50,052 bases of DNA from JACDCA01 sp040881785 (GTDB taxonomy: Bacteria; Acidobacteriota; Vicinamibacteria; Vicinamibacterales; 2-12-FULL-66-21), in the NCBI GenBank assembly GCA_040881785.1, contig JBBECO010000286.1, positions 1 to 50,052 on the forward strand, in the 5' to 3' direction. The notes under the pieces were generated by a model. That model was not told the DNA's origin. It worked only from the letters and a program-made list of their open reading frames with translations, and ran no database searches. This document shows, in pieces, positions 1-8,205 of the stretch (its first letter is position 1; each line of letters opens with the position of its first letter). Both the position numbers and the translations under genes were made by a program.

Positions 1-335
1 GCCGCCGTGTCGTTCTCTTGCGCGCGCCCGACCTGAAGGTCGGGCCTACTGGCCGGTCCGTCATTCTCCTTCGTAGGCCCGACCTTCAGGTCGGGCGTGC
101 CCTCATCGATAGTGCCCAGGACGTCCCCGACTTTGACGTCCGCGCCGTCCTGGTGCGCGATACGCCCGAGGACCCCGGCCTGCGGCGCCGCGACCTCGAG
201 ATCGATCTTGTCGGTCTCCAGCTCGACGAGCGGGTCCCCGGCGGCGACCGTGTCCCCTTCCTTCTTGAGCCACTTGGCGACACGCGCATCGACGATCGAC
301 TCGCCCACTTCGGGAACGACGATATTTACAGACAT
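1..335 (-). CDS. odhB: dihydrolipoyl succinyltransferase (2-oxoglutarate dehydrogenase E2), N-terminal part, cut by window edge
   Basis: Only the first 111 codons are inside the window. The protein starts MSVNIVVPEVGESIVDARVA and carries a biotinyl/lipoyl domain with the lipoylation motif ETDKIDLEV (lysine near residue 47), typical of the E2 subunit that transfers succinyl groups to CoA in the TCA cycle. It lies 52 nt downstream of odhA on the same strand, the usual E1-E2 order. After the lipoyl domain (about residue 80) the frame runs through two palindromic repeat copies, giving TPDLKVGPT and then SRPDLQVGRA, and stays open to the edge. This is where the flexible linker before the E1/E3-binding domain lies. 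The catalytic domain is outside the window. The identification is secure; whether the repeat-bearing linker is translated is inferred from the open frame. Confidence 0.92.
   Translation of the reverse strand, partial: MSVNIVVPEVGESIVDARVAKWLKKEGDTVAAGDPLVELETDKIDLEVAAPQAGVLGRIAHQDGADVKVGDVLGTIDEGTPDLKVGPTKENDGPASRPDLQVGRAQENDTA
24..97. repeat. inverted pair of dispersed palindromic repeats inside odhB
   Basis: Two copies of the window's main repeat lie at 24-49 and 73-97 in opposite orientation, 23 nt apart. Each core is a 9-bp stem with a 2-nt centre: gcccgacct-ga-aggtcgggc at 26-45 and its complement at 77-96. Both are followed on one side by a ctac/gtag tail. They are in frame with odhB on the minus strand and add no stop codon. 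Confidence 0.9.
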
Positions 336-363
336 GGCATCACTAACCGATCATTGAACTTCC

Positions 364-384
364 GCACCCCGCACCCCGCACCCC
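364..384. repeat. three tandem 7-mers (gcacccc) between odhA and odhB
   Basis: Three exact copies of gcacccc fill most of the odhA-odhB gap, just after the odhA stop codon at 388. No function is evident. It belongs to the class of short tandem runs found after several genes in this window. Confidence 0.8.
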
Positions 385-387
385 GCC

Positions 388-3207
388 CTATCCCTTCGCA
401 CTCGTGAGCGCGGCGTCCTGCTTGGCCTTCTTCTGGGTGCTCGATCCGCTCCCTCGCGCGGTACCGAACGCCTTCTCGACGAGCAGTTGCTGATTCTTCG
501 CATGGCGGGCGGCGGAGCCTTCCGCCGGGCTCGCGCTGCGGGGGCGCGCGACGCGCCGGACCGTCCGGTTGCCGGCCGCCTCGATCAGATGCGGCCGGAT
601 GAAGTCCCACGCGCCCATGTTCTCCGGCTCCTCCTGGACCCACACGATCTCGTCCGCGCGCGCGTAGCCGTTCAGCATGGCGCGCAGCGCGTCCGCCGGT
701 ACCGGATACAGCTGCTCCACCCGGCAGATCGCGACGTCGGTGCGCGTCTTCCGGAGCTCGCTCGACATCAGATCGACGTAGACCTTGCCCGAGCACAGGA
801 GCACGCGGCGAACCTGATCCGCGCGTCCGGTCGCATCCGCGTCCGCGAGCACCCGGTGAAAACTCCCTTCGGCGAGCTCTCGCGGTGTGGAGGCCACGAG
901 CGCGTGCCGGAGCAGGCTCTTCGGCGTCAGCACGATCAGCGGCAGCGGATCGATCGTCAGCAGCGCCGCCTGCCGTCGCAGCACGTGGAAGAACTGTGAC
1001 GCCGTCGTGCAGTTGACGACGCGGATGTTGCCGTCGGCGGCGAGCTGGAGAAAACGCTCGGGCCGCGCACTGGCGTGGTCGGGACCCTGTCCCTCGTGTC
1101 CGTGCGGCAGCAGGAGCACCAGCGACGGCCGGAGGCCCCACTTGCCCCGCGCCGACACCAGGTACTCGTCGATCATCGTCTGGGCGCCGTTGATGAAGTC
1201 GCCGTACTGCGCTTCCCAGATCACCAGGCGCGACGGCTCCTGGATGTTGTAGCCGAACTCGAAACCGATGAGCGCGTTCTCGGTGAGCGGGCTGTTGTGG
1301 ATCTCGAAGGCCGCGCGCGCCTGCGGAATCTGCTGCAGCGGCACGTGCACCCCGCCGGTGTTCACGTCATGGAAGACCGCGTGACGATGACTGAAGGTGC
1401 CGCGTTCGACGTCCTCGCCGGTGAGCCGGATCCCGATACCGTCGGCCAGGATCGAGGCGAGCGCCAGCTCCTCGGCCGCGGCCCAGTCCACCGTCGGGGC
1501 ATCCTCCTGGTCGAGGATCGCCGGCCGTTTCTCGCGCACGCGCTCCAGCTTGCGGTGGATCTCGAAGCCGTCCGGCAGGCGCACGAGCGACTGGTTCAGC
1601 GCGCGCAGCGTCTCGAGCGGGACCGCCGTGTCGGCCTTGGCGGCCGCCCCCTGCGGGGGCGCCTCCGGTTCCGGCTCCACGTAATGTTCTTCCGGCTGCA
1701 GGCCGTCCATCTTCTGCTGCAGGGCGTCCATGTGCGTGCGCGCCAGGGCCTCGGCGTCGGCCGCCTGGATCGCGCCGCGCTCGACGAGTGTATTCGCCCA
1801 GATCTGGCGCACCGTCGGATGCTGCGCGATCGTCCGGTACATCACCGGCTGCGTGAAGGCCGGTTCGTCCCCCTCGTTGTGGCCGTGGCGACGGTAGCCG
1901 ATCAGGTCGATGAGGAAGTCGCGGTGGAACTGCCGCCGGTACGCGATCGCCAGCCGCGCCGCCTCGATGCAGGCTTCGGGATCGTCGGCATTGACGTGGA
2001 CGATCGGGATCTTGAATCCGCGCGCGAGGCCGCTCGCATACGACGTGCTGTACGCATCGTCCGGCGTCGTCGTGAACCCGAGCTGGTTGTTGACGATGAT
2101 GTGGATGGTGCCGCCCGTGCTGTAGCCGTCCAGCTGCGAGAGGTTCAGCGTCTCGGCGACGATCCCCTGGCCCGGGAAGGCCGCGTCGCCGTGGATCAGG
2201 ATCGGCATGCTGCAGGTCGGATGGAACTGCGACGGTCCGGGCTGGCTGACCGACGTGCCGGCCGCGCGCGCCATGCCGGCCACCACGGGGTTGACGGCTT
2301 CGAGATGGCTCGGGTTCGGCGGCATCGAGACCACGAAGTCGATCTCGGCCCCTCCCTTGATGGCGCGGTGCGCGCCGGCGTGGTACTTCACGTCGCCGGT
2401 CCACGCCATGTCTTCGCGGAAGATCCGTCCGCTCACCGGTTCCTTGAACTCGGCGAAAATCTGCGCGTACGGCTTGTTCAGCACGTGGGCCATTACGTTC
2501 AGCCGTCCGCGATGCGCCATCCCGATCAGTACGTGGCGGACGCCGAACTCCGCCGCGTCGCCGATGATCTCGTCGAGGACGGGCACGAGCATGTCGAGCC
2601 CTTCGATCGAGAACCGGGTCTTGCCGGGGAACGTGCGATGGAGGAACCGCTCGAAGACCTCGACCTGGGTCAGCCGTTCGAGGATCGCTTCCTGATCGAT
2701 GGGATCGGCCGGCGCGTGGAATCGGCCCGTCTCGACCGCCTGCCGCAGCCAGCGCCGTTCTTCCGGGACGAACACGTGCGAGAAGTCGTAGCCGGTGTTC
2801 GAACAGTACACGCGCCGGAAGGCGTCCACGACCTCGAGCGCGTTGGTCGCGTGGTCGGCCAGCGCGGACCAGACGAGCGAGGCCGGCAGCGCGCGCAGGT
2901 CGTCGGTGGTGACGCCGTGTGTCTCCGGCATCAGGGACGGATCCCCCGGCGGCGGCTCACCGAGCGGATCCAGCTGAGCGGCCAGGTGGCCGTACCGGCG
3001 GATGGATTGCGCGAGATTGACGGCGCCGACCGCCTTCAGGATGGGGAGGCCGGCCTGGACCTTCACGGTCTCATCGGCCGGCGGCGTCCACTGCTCGAAG
3101 AACTCGCGCGTGGCCGCGTCCACCGACGCCGGGTCCTCTCTGTACTGTTCGTACAGTTCGAGCACGTATCCGCGGTTGAGACCGCTGAACTCCTCCCAGG
3201 GGCCCAT
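388..3207 (-). CDS. odhA: 2-oxoglutarate dehydrogenase E1 component
   Basis: The product has 939 residues, the normal size of the thiamine-diphosphate E1 that decarboxylates 2-oxoglutarate and succinylates the E2 lipoyl group. The N-terminus MGPWEEFSGLNRGYVLELYE continues into the short E1 N-terminal motif ending EFFEQWTPP. The ThDP-binding segment GDAAFPGQG ... IVNNQLGFTT lies near residues 339-375, and the pyrimidine-binding and C-terminal transketolase-like domains follow (for example HGHEGQGPDHASARPERF). The last 25 or so residues are lysine- and serine-rich and poorly conserved. The ATG at 3207 is preceded on the minus strand by ataaggat, a plausible ribosome site. The gene is divergent from the esterase gene with only 19 nt between start codons. 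odhB follows directly. Confidence 0.97.
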   Translation of the reverse strand: MGPWEEFSGLNRGYVLELYEQYREDPASVDAATREFFEQWTPPADETVKVQAGLPILKAVGAVNLAQSIRRYGHLAAQLDPLGEPPPGDPSLMPETHGVTTDDLRALPASLVWSALADHATNALEVVDAFRRVYCSNTGYDFSHVFVPEERRWLRQAVETGRFHAPADPIDQEAILERLTQVEVFERFLHRTFPGKTRFSIEGLDMLVPVLDEIIGDAAEFGVRHVLIGMAHRGRLNVMAHVLNKPYAQIFAEFKEPVSGRIFREDMAWTGDVKYHAGAHRAIKGGAEIDFVVSMPPNPSHLEAVNPVVAGMARAAGTSVSQPGPSQFHPTCSMPILIHGDAAFPGQGIVAETLNLSQLDGYSTGGTIHIIVNNQLGFTTTPDDAYSTSYASGLARGFKIPIVHVNADDPEACIEAARLAIAYRRQFHRDFLIDLIGYRRHGHNEGDEPAFTQPVMYRTIAQHPTVRQIWANTLVERGAIQAADAEALARTHMDALQQKMDGLQPEEHYVEPEPEAPPQGAAAKADTAVPLETLRALNQSLVRLPDGFEIHRKLERVREKRPAILDQEDAPTVDWAAAEELALASILADGIGIRLTGEDVERGTFSHRHAVFHDVNTGGVHVPLQQIPQARAAFEIHNSPLTENALIGFEFGYNIQEPSRLVIWEAQYGDFINGAQTMIDEYLVSARGKWGLRPSLVLLLPHGHEGQGPDHASARPERFLQLAADGNIRVVNCTTASQFFHVLRRQAALLTIDPLPLIVLTPKSLLRHALVASTPRELAEGSFHRVLADADATGRADQVRRVLLCSGKVYVDLMSSELRKTRTDVAICRVEQLYPVPADALRAMLNGYARADEIVWVQEEPENMGAWDFIRPHLIEAAGNRTVRRVARPRSASPAEGSAARHAKNQQLLVEKAFGTARGSGSSTQKKAKQDAALTSAKG

Positions 3208-3212
3208 ATCCT

Positions 3213-3218
3213 TATAAT
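3213..3218 (+). promoter_or_regulatory. -10 hexamer TATAAT just upstream of the esterase start
   Basis: A perfect TATAAT ends 8 nt before the ATG at 3227. No Shine-Dalgarno lies between them and no TTGACA is seen at -35 spacing. A transcript started here would begin at or next to the ATG, so a leaderless mRNA is possible. The site also lies in the 19-nt gap shared with odhA. Confidence 0.4.
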
Positions 3219-3226
3219 CCTATCGC

Positions 3227-4096
3227 ATGCACTTGATTCTTCTGGCCGCGCTGGGGCTCCTGCCGCACCCCGTGCCGAGTGCAGCGTGCGATGTGCCACG
3301 TGGCACGTCGCACGTTCAGGCGTCCAGGCTTCGCGAGGAATCGGTGCAGAGCCCAGCGCTCGGCCGCGCGATGAAGTACCGCGTGCTCGTGCCGCAGAAC
3401 TACGGGACGTCGGAGCAGCGCTATCCCGTCCTCTACCTCCTCCATGGGCTCGATGGGGACTACACCGACTGGACGACGAGGACGAACCTGGCGGAATACA
3501 CGCGCATGCTCCTGCTCATCATCGTCATGCCGGACGGCGGCAACTCCTGGTACACGAACGCCGCCGCTGTGCCGGCGGACCGGTACGAGGACTACATCCT
3601 CACCGACCTCCAGGCAGATGTCGTCCGCAAGTACCGCACGGTCAACTCGCGATACGGACGTGCGATCGCGGGCCTCTCGATGGGCGGATATGGCGCGCTG
3701 AAGATGGCGTTGAAGCGTCCGACAGCGTTCGCGGTGGCGGGAAGTTTCAGCGGCGCGTTTTCCATCACGCGCGAGGACGGTATCGGCGCGCGTCTGGACG
3801 CGACTGAACGGGAGCGGATCGAGCGGATCTACGGCGCCGCGGACGGCCCGGCGCGGCGCGAGAACGACGTCTACGCGCTGGCCGCCTCCGCGAAGCCCGG
3901 GGCGACACCCTATCTCTACGTCGACTGCGGCACGACCGACGTCCTGCTGGAGGACAACCGGCAGGCCGTCGCCGCCATCAGCAAGACCCGCCTCGCGTAC
4001 GAGTACCACGAAGTCCCGGGCGCGCACTCCTGGGACTACTGGGACCGAAGGAACCGGGAGTTCCTGCCGGTGTTGATGAAGCGGATGGCCAACTAG
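3227..4096 (+). CDS. secreted esterase, esterase D / S-formylglutathione hydrolase-like alpha/beta hydrolase
   Basis: A 289-residue alpha/beta hydrolase of the putative-esterase family (PF00756 type). Residues 1-20 form a probable signal peptide, so the enzyme likely acts outside the cytoplasm. Visible features are YPVLYLLHGLDGD with the oxyanion-region HG near residue 73, the nucleophile elbow GLSMGG with Ser151, an acid candidate in YVDCGTTDVLLEDN, and the catalytic His267 in PGAHSWDYW. The substrate cannot be inferred; relatives cleave acyl, feruloyl or acetyl esters. A 26-bp near-palindrome (3287-3312) lies in the segment coding for residues 21-29, just after the signal peptide, in frame. 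It converges with a minus-strand PQQ-repeat gene. Confidence 0.85.
   Translation: MHLILLAALGLLPHPVPSAACDVPRGTSHVQASRLREESVQSPALGRAMKYRVLVPQNYGTSEQRYPVLYLLHGLDGDYTDWTTRTNLAEYTRMLLLIIVMPDGGNSWYTNAAAVPADRYEDYILTDLQADVVRKYRTVNSRYGRAIAGLSMGGYGALKMALKRPTAFAVAGSFSGAFSITREDGIGARLDATERERIERIYGAADGPARRENDVYALAASAKPGATPYLYVDCGTTDVLLEDNRQAVAAISKTRLAYEYHEVPGAHSWDYWDRRNREFLPVLMKRMAN
3287..3312. repeat. 26-bp near-perfect palindrome inside the esterase 5' coding region
   Basis: The sequence reads tgcgatgtgccacg then tggcacgtcgca, self-complementary except for one pair of positions. It is in frame and encodes CDVPRGTSH immediately after the predicted signal peptide, a position that tolerates insertions. Confidence 0.7.
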
Positions 4097-4123
4097 CGGC
4101 GCTGCACGGGCCACGGCTTCTCG

Positions 4124-4226
4124 CACGAAGACACAAAGGCCACCAAGAACACCACGTAAGAGCACAAAACCTGAATTGGCTTGTGTCCTTCCTTAGTGCC
4201 CTGAGTGCCCTTGGTGTCCTTCGTGT
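4124..4226. repeat. low-complexity inverted repeat between convergent genes
   Basis: The gap between the esterase and the first PQQ gene holds cacgaagacacaaaggcc on one side and cttggtgtccttcgtg on the other, which are related as an inverted pair (cacgaag/cttcgtg, caccaag/cttggtg). No coding potential is credible. It could fold and act as a bidirectional 3' end, but there is no T-run typical of an intrinsic terminator. Confidence 0.6.
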
Positions 4227-4262
4227 TGAGAAACCGTCGGTGCGTGTACCCGTTCTGGTCTG

Positions 4263-5675
4263 CTACTTCGTTCCGAAGCAATAGAGCGTATTGAGCGTCC
4301 GCAGGTAAATGCGCCCATCGACCAGCGCGGGTGTCGCGTAGATGCTGTCCCCCAGATTGTTGACGGCGATCGGCTCCAGCGTGGGCCCCGGCGGCAGCAC
4401 GAACACCTGCCCTTTCTCGCTGGCGATATACACCTTGCCGTCGCCGGCGACCGGCGACGCATAGAATGTATCGCTCTCCCCGGGCAGGCGCCCCTGGAGC
4501 AGCAGCTCGCCGCTGTCTGGATTGAGCAGCGTCACGCGGCCGCCGCCGTCGTTCACCATGTAGAGGACGTTCTCGTAGATCAGCGGCGAGGGCAGCTGCG
4601 GGATCCCGCGGTGATACTTCCACTTCACTGACTTCGCCGTCATGTCGCCGCTGCCGCCCATCTGGATCGCCAGCATGCCGTTGTCGGATTCCATCGCGGC
4701 CTTGTAGTAATCCCAGTCCTCGCGCGACCACAGTTTGTCGCCGTCGAGATCCATGAACGAGAAGTAGTTCTTCGCGTGCTGGCTGGGCACCTCCTCGCGC
4801 GACAGCTTCCCATCCTTGTCTGCGTCGTACTTGAACGCCTCCTCCGTCGTCATCACGTCGATCTTGCTGCCCGGGTTGTTCTCCGGTGATCCGAAACCGT
4901 TGGCGTAGACGACGTCCCCTTTCACGACCGGCGTGGACTTCATCTCGAAGGAGAGGCCGCCGACCCACCAGAGGCGCTTGCCGTCCGCCGGATCGTAGGC
5001 GCTCAGCAGGAAGGAGCCGGGAACGATGATCTGCGGCGTGCCGCCGCGCGGCGTCCAGAGGATCGGCGTCGAGTGGCCGCTCTTCGCTTCGGTCCGAGGT
5101 GTCCGCCACAGAGACTTGCCGGTTCTCTTGTCCCAGGCGGCGATGAAGGAGTTCGTGCTCTGGTCGCACACCATGATCACCGCGTTGCCGACGATCAGCG
5201 GTGAGGCCCCCATGCCGTACACGTTGTTGAACGGACCGAGCGGCTGCTTCCACAACTCCTTCCCGTCCACGGTGTAGGTGATGAGCCCGTAGTCGCCGAA
5301 GAAGACCGTGACGTGCTCACCATCCGTCGCGGCCGATGCCGCTGCCGGACGGTTGCGTTTGTCGAGCTTCTCGGTCCGCGCGCGCGGCGCCTCGCGCTCC
5401 CAGAGAACCTTCCCGTTGGTCCGGTCGACCGCAAGGGTGAGCAGCGTCTCCCCTCGCTGTGCGGTCAGGAAGATCCGGTGCTCGTGTATGACGGGCGATG
5501 AGTAACCCAGCGGCAGGTCGGTCTTCCAGAGGACGTTCTTGTCGGGGCCGAACTCGGCGGGAAGACCCTTGGTCTCCGAGATGCCGGACCCGTTCGGGCC
5601 GCGGAACCGGGACCAGTCCGTGTCGGACGCCGGAGCAAGGGCGGCGATGGCGAATAACAACAAAAGATGAAACAT
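4263..5675 (-). CDS. secreted PQQ-like beta-propeller (BamB-like) protein with an EF-hand insert
   Basis: A 470-residue protein with an N-terminal signal peptide (MFHLLLLFAIAALAPAS) followed by DWSRFRGPNGSG, the usual opening of acidobacterial and planctomycetal PQQ-repeat proteins. Blades repeat the pattern of a GK.LW motif (NGKVLWERE, DGKELWKQP, TGKSLWRTP, DGKRLWWVG). Between blades, at about residues 281-325, are two EF-hand calcium loops, DADKDGKLSREE and DLDGDKLWSRED. The family folds as an eight-bladed propeller; this subgroup has no proven enzyme activity, so a binding or scaffold role in the periplasm is the best guess. It is 30 nt downstream of a second PQQ gene and is probably co-transcribed with it. 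Confidence 0.88.
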   Translation of the reverse strand: MFHLLLLFAIAALAPASDTDWSRFRGPNGSGISETKGLPAEFGPDKNVLWKTDLPLGYSSPVIHEHRIFLTAQRGETLLTLAVDRTNGKVLWEREAPRARTEKLDKRNRPAAASAATDGEHVTVFFGDYGLITYTVDGKELWKQPLGPFNNVYGMGASPLIVGNAVIMVCDQSTNSFIAAWDKRTGKSLWRTPRTEAKSGHSTPILWTPRGGTPQIIVPGSFLLSAYDPADGKRLWWVGGLSFEMKSTPVVKGDVVYANGFGSPENNPGSKIDVMTTEEAFKYDADKDGKLSREEVPSQHAKNYFSFMDLDGDKLWSREDWDYYKAAMESDNGMLAIQMGGSGDMTAKSVKWKYHRGIPQLPSPLIYENVLYMVNDGGGRVTLLNPDSGELLLQGRLPGESDTFYASPVAGDGKVYIASEKGQVFVLPPGPTLEPIAVNNLGDSIYATPALVDGRIYLRTLNTLYCFGTK

Positions 5676-5705
5676 CTGATCCTCGGAACAGAACGGTGGA
5701 AACCG

Positions 5706-6974
5706 TCATTGCAGTTTCACGAGCGCCTGATACGAATCCACCCACAGCCCGCCGTCAACGGGCGTCACGAAGCCGAACGGCCAGTTGGCTTCGGCCGTCG
5801 GACGTGAGAACGACCACAGGATCGCGCGCGTGTCGAGGTCGAGCCCGCGCAGCGTGCCCGGAGGCAGGGCGGGCGCTGTCGGCACGGGCTTGCCGCCGGA
5901 ATAGACGATCCGCCCCTGGACCTCGTCCGCCGGCGGCGCGCCTGGATGCCCCTGGACGTAGAGGACGCGGCCCGCCACCGCCATCGACGGCGAGTTCGGA
6001 TGGTATTGGCCGGGAACCTCCCACGCGGTCGCGCCGGACGCCTTGTCGAAGGCCATCAGCGCGGTCTTGGTGAGGCCCACGAGCGCGGAACCCGCGTCCA
6101 CCAGCGCGAACACCTCCACCGGGCGGAGCCGTCCGTCCATCATCCGCCGCGTCTCGACGGGCGCCCACCGCTCACGTCCGGTCGCCAGGGTCACCGCATG
6201 GAGGGCCTCATCGCTCACGGCAAAGTACGTGTCGGCCGTGACCAGCGGATGGCGCAGGCACACGCCGCTCGTGCGGGGGAGCGGCGCGGACGGAGACCTC
6301 CAGCGTTCCTGCCCGGTGCCCGCGTCCAGCGCGAAGAGGTGCCGATAGTAGCTCGCGGGTGAGTTCGCGTCGCCAGGTTTCACGAGTATGTTGCCGCTCA
6401 CGTACACGGTCCCCTCTCGCACGACGGGAACCGACTCGCACGAATCGCGGGTGAAGGGCATCTTCCATTTTTCGTGGCCGGTCGCCGCGTCGAGCGCATG
6501 GAAGCTGCTGTCCGCCCCGAGCACATAGGCGATCCCGGCGTCCACCGCCACGGTCGCGCCCTGCGCGGTGGCTGGGCCCCGCCAGAGCTCCTTGCCGGTG
6601 GCGAGCGACACGGCCATGAGCGTATTCCCGAGCGGCACGATGACGCTGTCGCCGGACACTGCGGGCGCGGTCGCGACGAAGGGGTTCCCGTGGGCCGTGC
6701 CGGTGGGGCGAAACGACCACCTCACCTTGCCGCTGAGCGTGTCAACGGCGAACAAACCCCCGCGGTTCGACGAGTTGCCACCGAGGATCGTCGTGCCGGC
6801 GACGGTCGGCGGGCCCCAATCCCTGAAGGCGACTTTGACGGTGATCTGCTCTGTCGGCGTGGTCCGGAGCGGTGCGACAGGATCGGGACCGGGTTGCGCC
6901 CACGGCGCCACCGTGCAGAGCGCGACGCCCAGGATCGCGGCGCCCGCGCGCCATGCCGGATTCGGTGATGTCAT
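5706..6974 (-). CDS. secreted PQQ-like beta-propeller protein
   Basis: A 422-residue protein with a signal peptide ending near APWAQP (about residue 27). Propeller blades show the usual W-containing motif, for example SGKVRWSFRPTG, TGKELWRGP, TGHEKWKMP, TGQERWRSP, TGRERWAP and SGATAWEVP. There is no extra catalytic domain and no CXXCH, so a quinoprotein dehydrogenase is unlikely. It is the first gene of a two-gene minus-strand unit with the EF-hand PQQ protein 30 nt downstream. Its precise function is not known. Confidence 0.85.
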   Translation of the reverse strand: MTSPNPAWRAGAAILGVALCTVAPWAQPGPDPVAPLRTTPTEQITVKVAFRDWGPPTVAGTTILGGNSSNRGGLFAVDTLSGKVRWSFRPTGTAHGNPFVATAPAVSGDSVIVPLGNTLMAVSLATGKELWRGPATAQGATVAVDAGIAYVLGADSSFHALDAATGHEKWKMPFTRDSCESVPVVREGTVYVSGNILVKPGDANSPASYYRHLFALDAGTGQERWRSPSAPLPRTSGVCLRHPLVTADTYFAVSDEALHAVTLATGRERWAPVETRRMMDGRLRPVEVFALVDAGSALVGLTKTALMAFDKASGATAWEVPGQYHPNSPSMAVAGRVLYVQGHPGAPPADEVQGRIVYSGGKPVPTAPALPPGTLRGLDLDTRAILWSFSRPTAEANWPFGFVTPVDGGLWVDSYQALVKLQ

Positions 6975-7001
6975 GGACCTCAGTATGGACGAGGAACGCC
7001 C

Positions 7002-8147
7002 TCAGGGAACGGCCAGGATCTCCAGCGCCCGCAGGGCGAGTCCGCCGACAGAGACCGGACCGCCCCCGACGTTGCGCAGCACGATCACGCCGGTCTGCGA
7101 CGGACGGTGGACGTGCGCGGCGGCGTTGTAGCCGGCGACCGATCCCCCGTGGCCGATGAAGACGTTGGCGCCGCGGCGGGTTGCCTGGAAGCCTATGCCG
7201 TAGCCGGAGTCGAGCCCGCCGGTGGCCGACAGCACGCGGGAGTAGTTGTCGTCGCGCGCCTTCGGTGACAGGACGGCTGACGGCCCGTGCCCGAGCTCGA
7301 ACGACAGGAACTTCGCCAGGTCGCCAACCGTCGTGTAGAGCGCGCCGTTCGGTACCTTGTAGCCGCGCCCCTCGTGCTCGCGCTCCGGGGCCGAGCCGTC
7401 GAGCGCGCCGCCCCTGATCGCATAGCCCTTCGCGATAGCGGGGCCGATCGCCGGATTCGGCTCGAACGCCGACCGTGTCATCCCGAGCGGGACGAGGATC
7501 TCGTCACGGACGTACTCGGTGAACGGCCGGCCGGCCGCGCGCGAGAGCGCGGCGCCGAGCGCGGCGTAGCCGATGTTCGAGTAGAGATAGCGTGTGCCCG
7601 GCTCGTGCGCGTAGCTCGTTCGCTCGAGCGCCTTGATCGTGGTCTGCTCCCATGTCGACACCGGTCCCACGAGAAACGTCGAAAGATCCTGCGGCTCGCG
7701 CGCGACGCCGGACGTCATGGTGGCGAGCTGGACCAGCGTGATCGCCGGCCAGCCAGGCTGCCGCCCGGCGAGGCTGTTGATCTCCGGCAGGTACTTCTCC
7801 ACCGGATCGGTGAGCCGGACCTTGCCGCGCTCGACCAGCTGCAGGAGCATCAGTCCGGTGAACTGCTTGGTGATCGACCCGATGCGATAGACGGAGTCCG
7901 GCGTGGCGGCCACGTGACGCTCGACGTCCGCTTCGCCATAGCTCTTCGACCACGCGAGGCGGTCGCGCGAGACGACGCCGATCGTCAGGCTGCCGCGCGG
8001 GTCCCTGGCGAACTCGGCGGCGGCAAGCTGCTCGACTTTCTCGAGTGCGGACGCGAGATTCGGCTGCGTCGCGGGCGCAGCCGTGGCGAATGCAGCCAGG
8101 AGCGCCAAGACGATCAGCGGACGAATGCAGCGGGAAACGGTCAGCAC
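7002..8147 (-). CDS. serine hydrolase, class C beta-lactamase / D-alanyl-D-alanine carboxypeptidase-like
   Basis: A PF00144-type serine hydrolase. From the chosen GTG start the nucleophile motif SITK gives Ser91 and Lys94, the second motif YSN is at 189-191, and the third is HGG in FIGHGGSVAGYN near the C-terminus. Residues 1-25 form a signal peptide (CIRPLIVLALLAAFATAAPA). Substrates of the family include peptidoglycan peptides, beta-lactams and small esters; none can be assigned here. Start choice: GTG at 8147 has an AGGAGG four bases upstream, whereas ATG at 8171 has no ribosome site and an open frame reaching 8384 runs into unrelated remnant sequence. Confidence 0.85.
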   Translation of the reverse strand: MLTVSRCIRPLIVLALLAAFATAAPATQPNLASALEKVEQLAAAEFARDPRGSLTIGVVSRDRLAWSKSYGEADVERHVAATPDSVYRIGSITKQFTGLMLLQLVERGKVRLTDPVEKYLPEINSLAGRQPGWPAITLVQLATMTSGVAREPQDLSTFLVGPVSTWEQTTIKALERTSYAHEPGTRYLYSNIGYAALGAALSRAAGRPFTEYVRDEILVPLGMTRSAFEPNPAIGPAIAKGYAIRGGALDGSAPEREHEGRGYKVPNGALYTTVGDLAKFLSFELGHGPSAVLSPKARDDNYSRVLSATGGLDSGYGIGFQATRRGANVFIGHGGSVAGYNAAAHVHRPSQTGVIVLRNVGGGPVSVGGLALRALEILAVP

Positions 8148-8151
8148 AGCC

Positions 8152-8157
8152 CCTCCT
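8152..8157 (-). promoter_or_regulatory. Shine-Dalgarno AGGAGG that fixes a GTG start
   Basis: On the minus strand AGGAGG is followed by ggct and then GTG at 8147. It decides the start of the serine hydrolase gene in favour of GTG over the in-frame ATG at 8171. Confidence 0.7.
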
Positions 8158-8205
8158 ATTGAGTGATCCATCCACCTGCCCTGGCGGATGAATACCGTCG
8201 CGCCC

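Noticed and set aside
18..407. plus-strand open frame starting in the repeat at the left edge
   Set aside because: It is antisense to the odhB lipoyl domain, which has a clear lipoylation motif.
1075..3807. 910-codon plus-strand open frame antisense to odhA
   Set aside because: It mirrors odhA codon structure, is Arg/Asp/Val-rich without domains, and runs into the esterase in a wrong frame. High GC causes such antisense frames.
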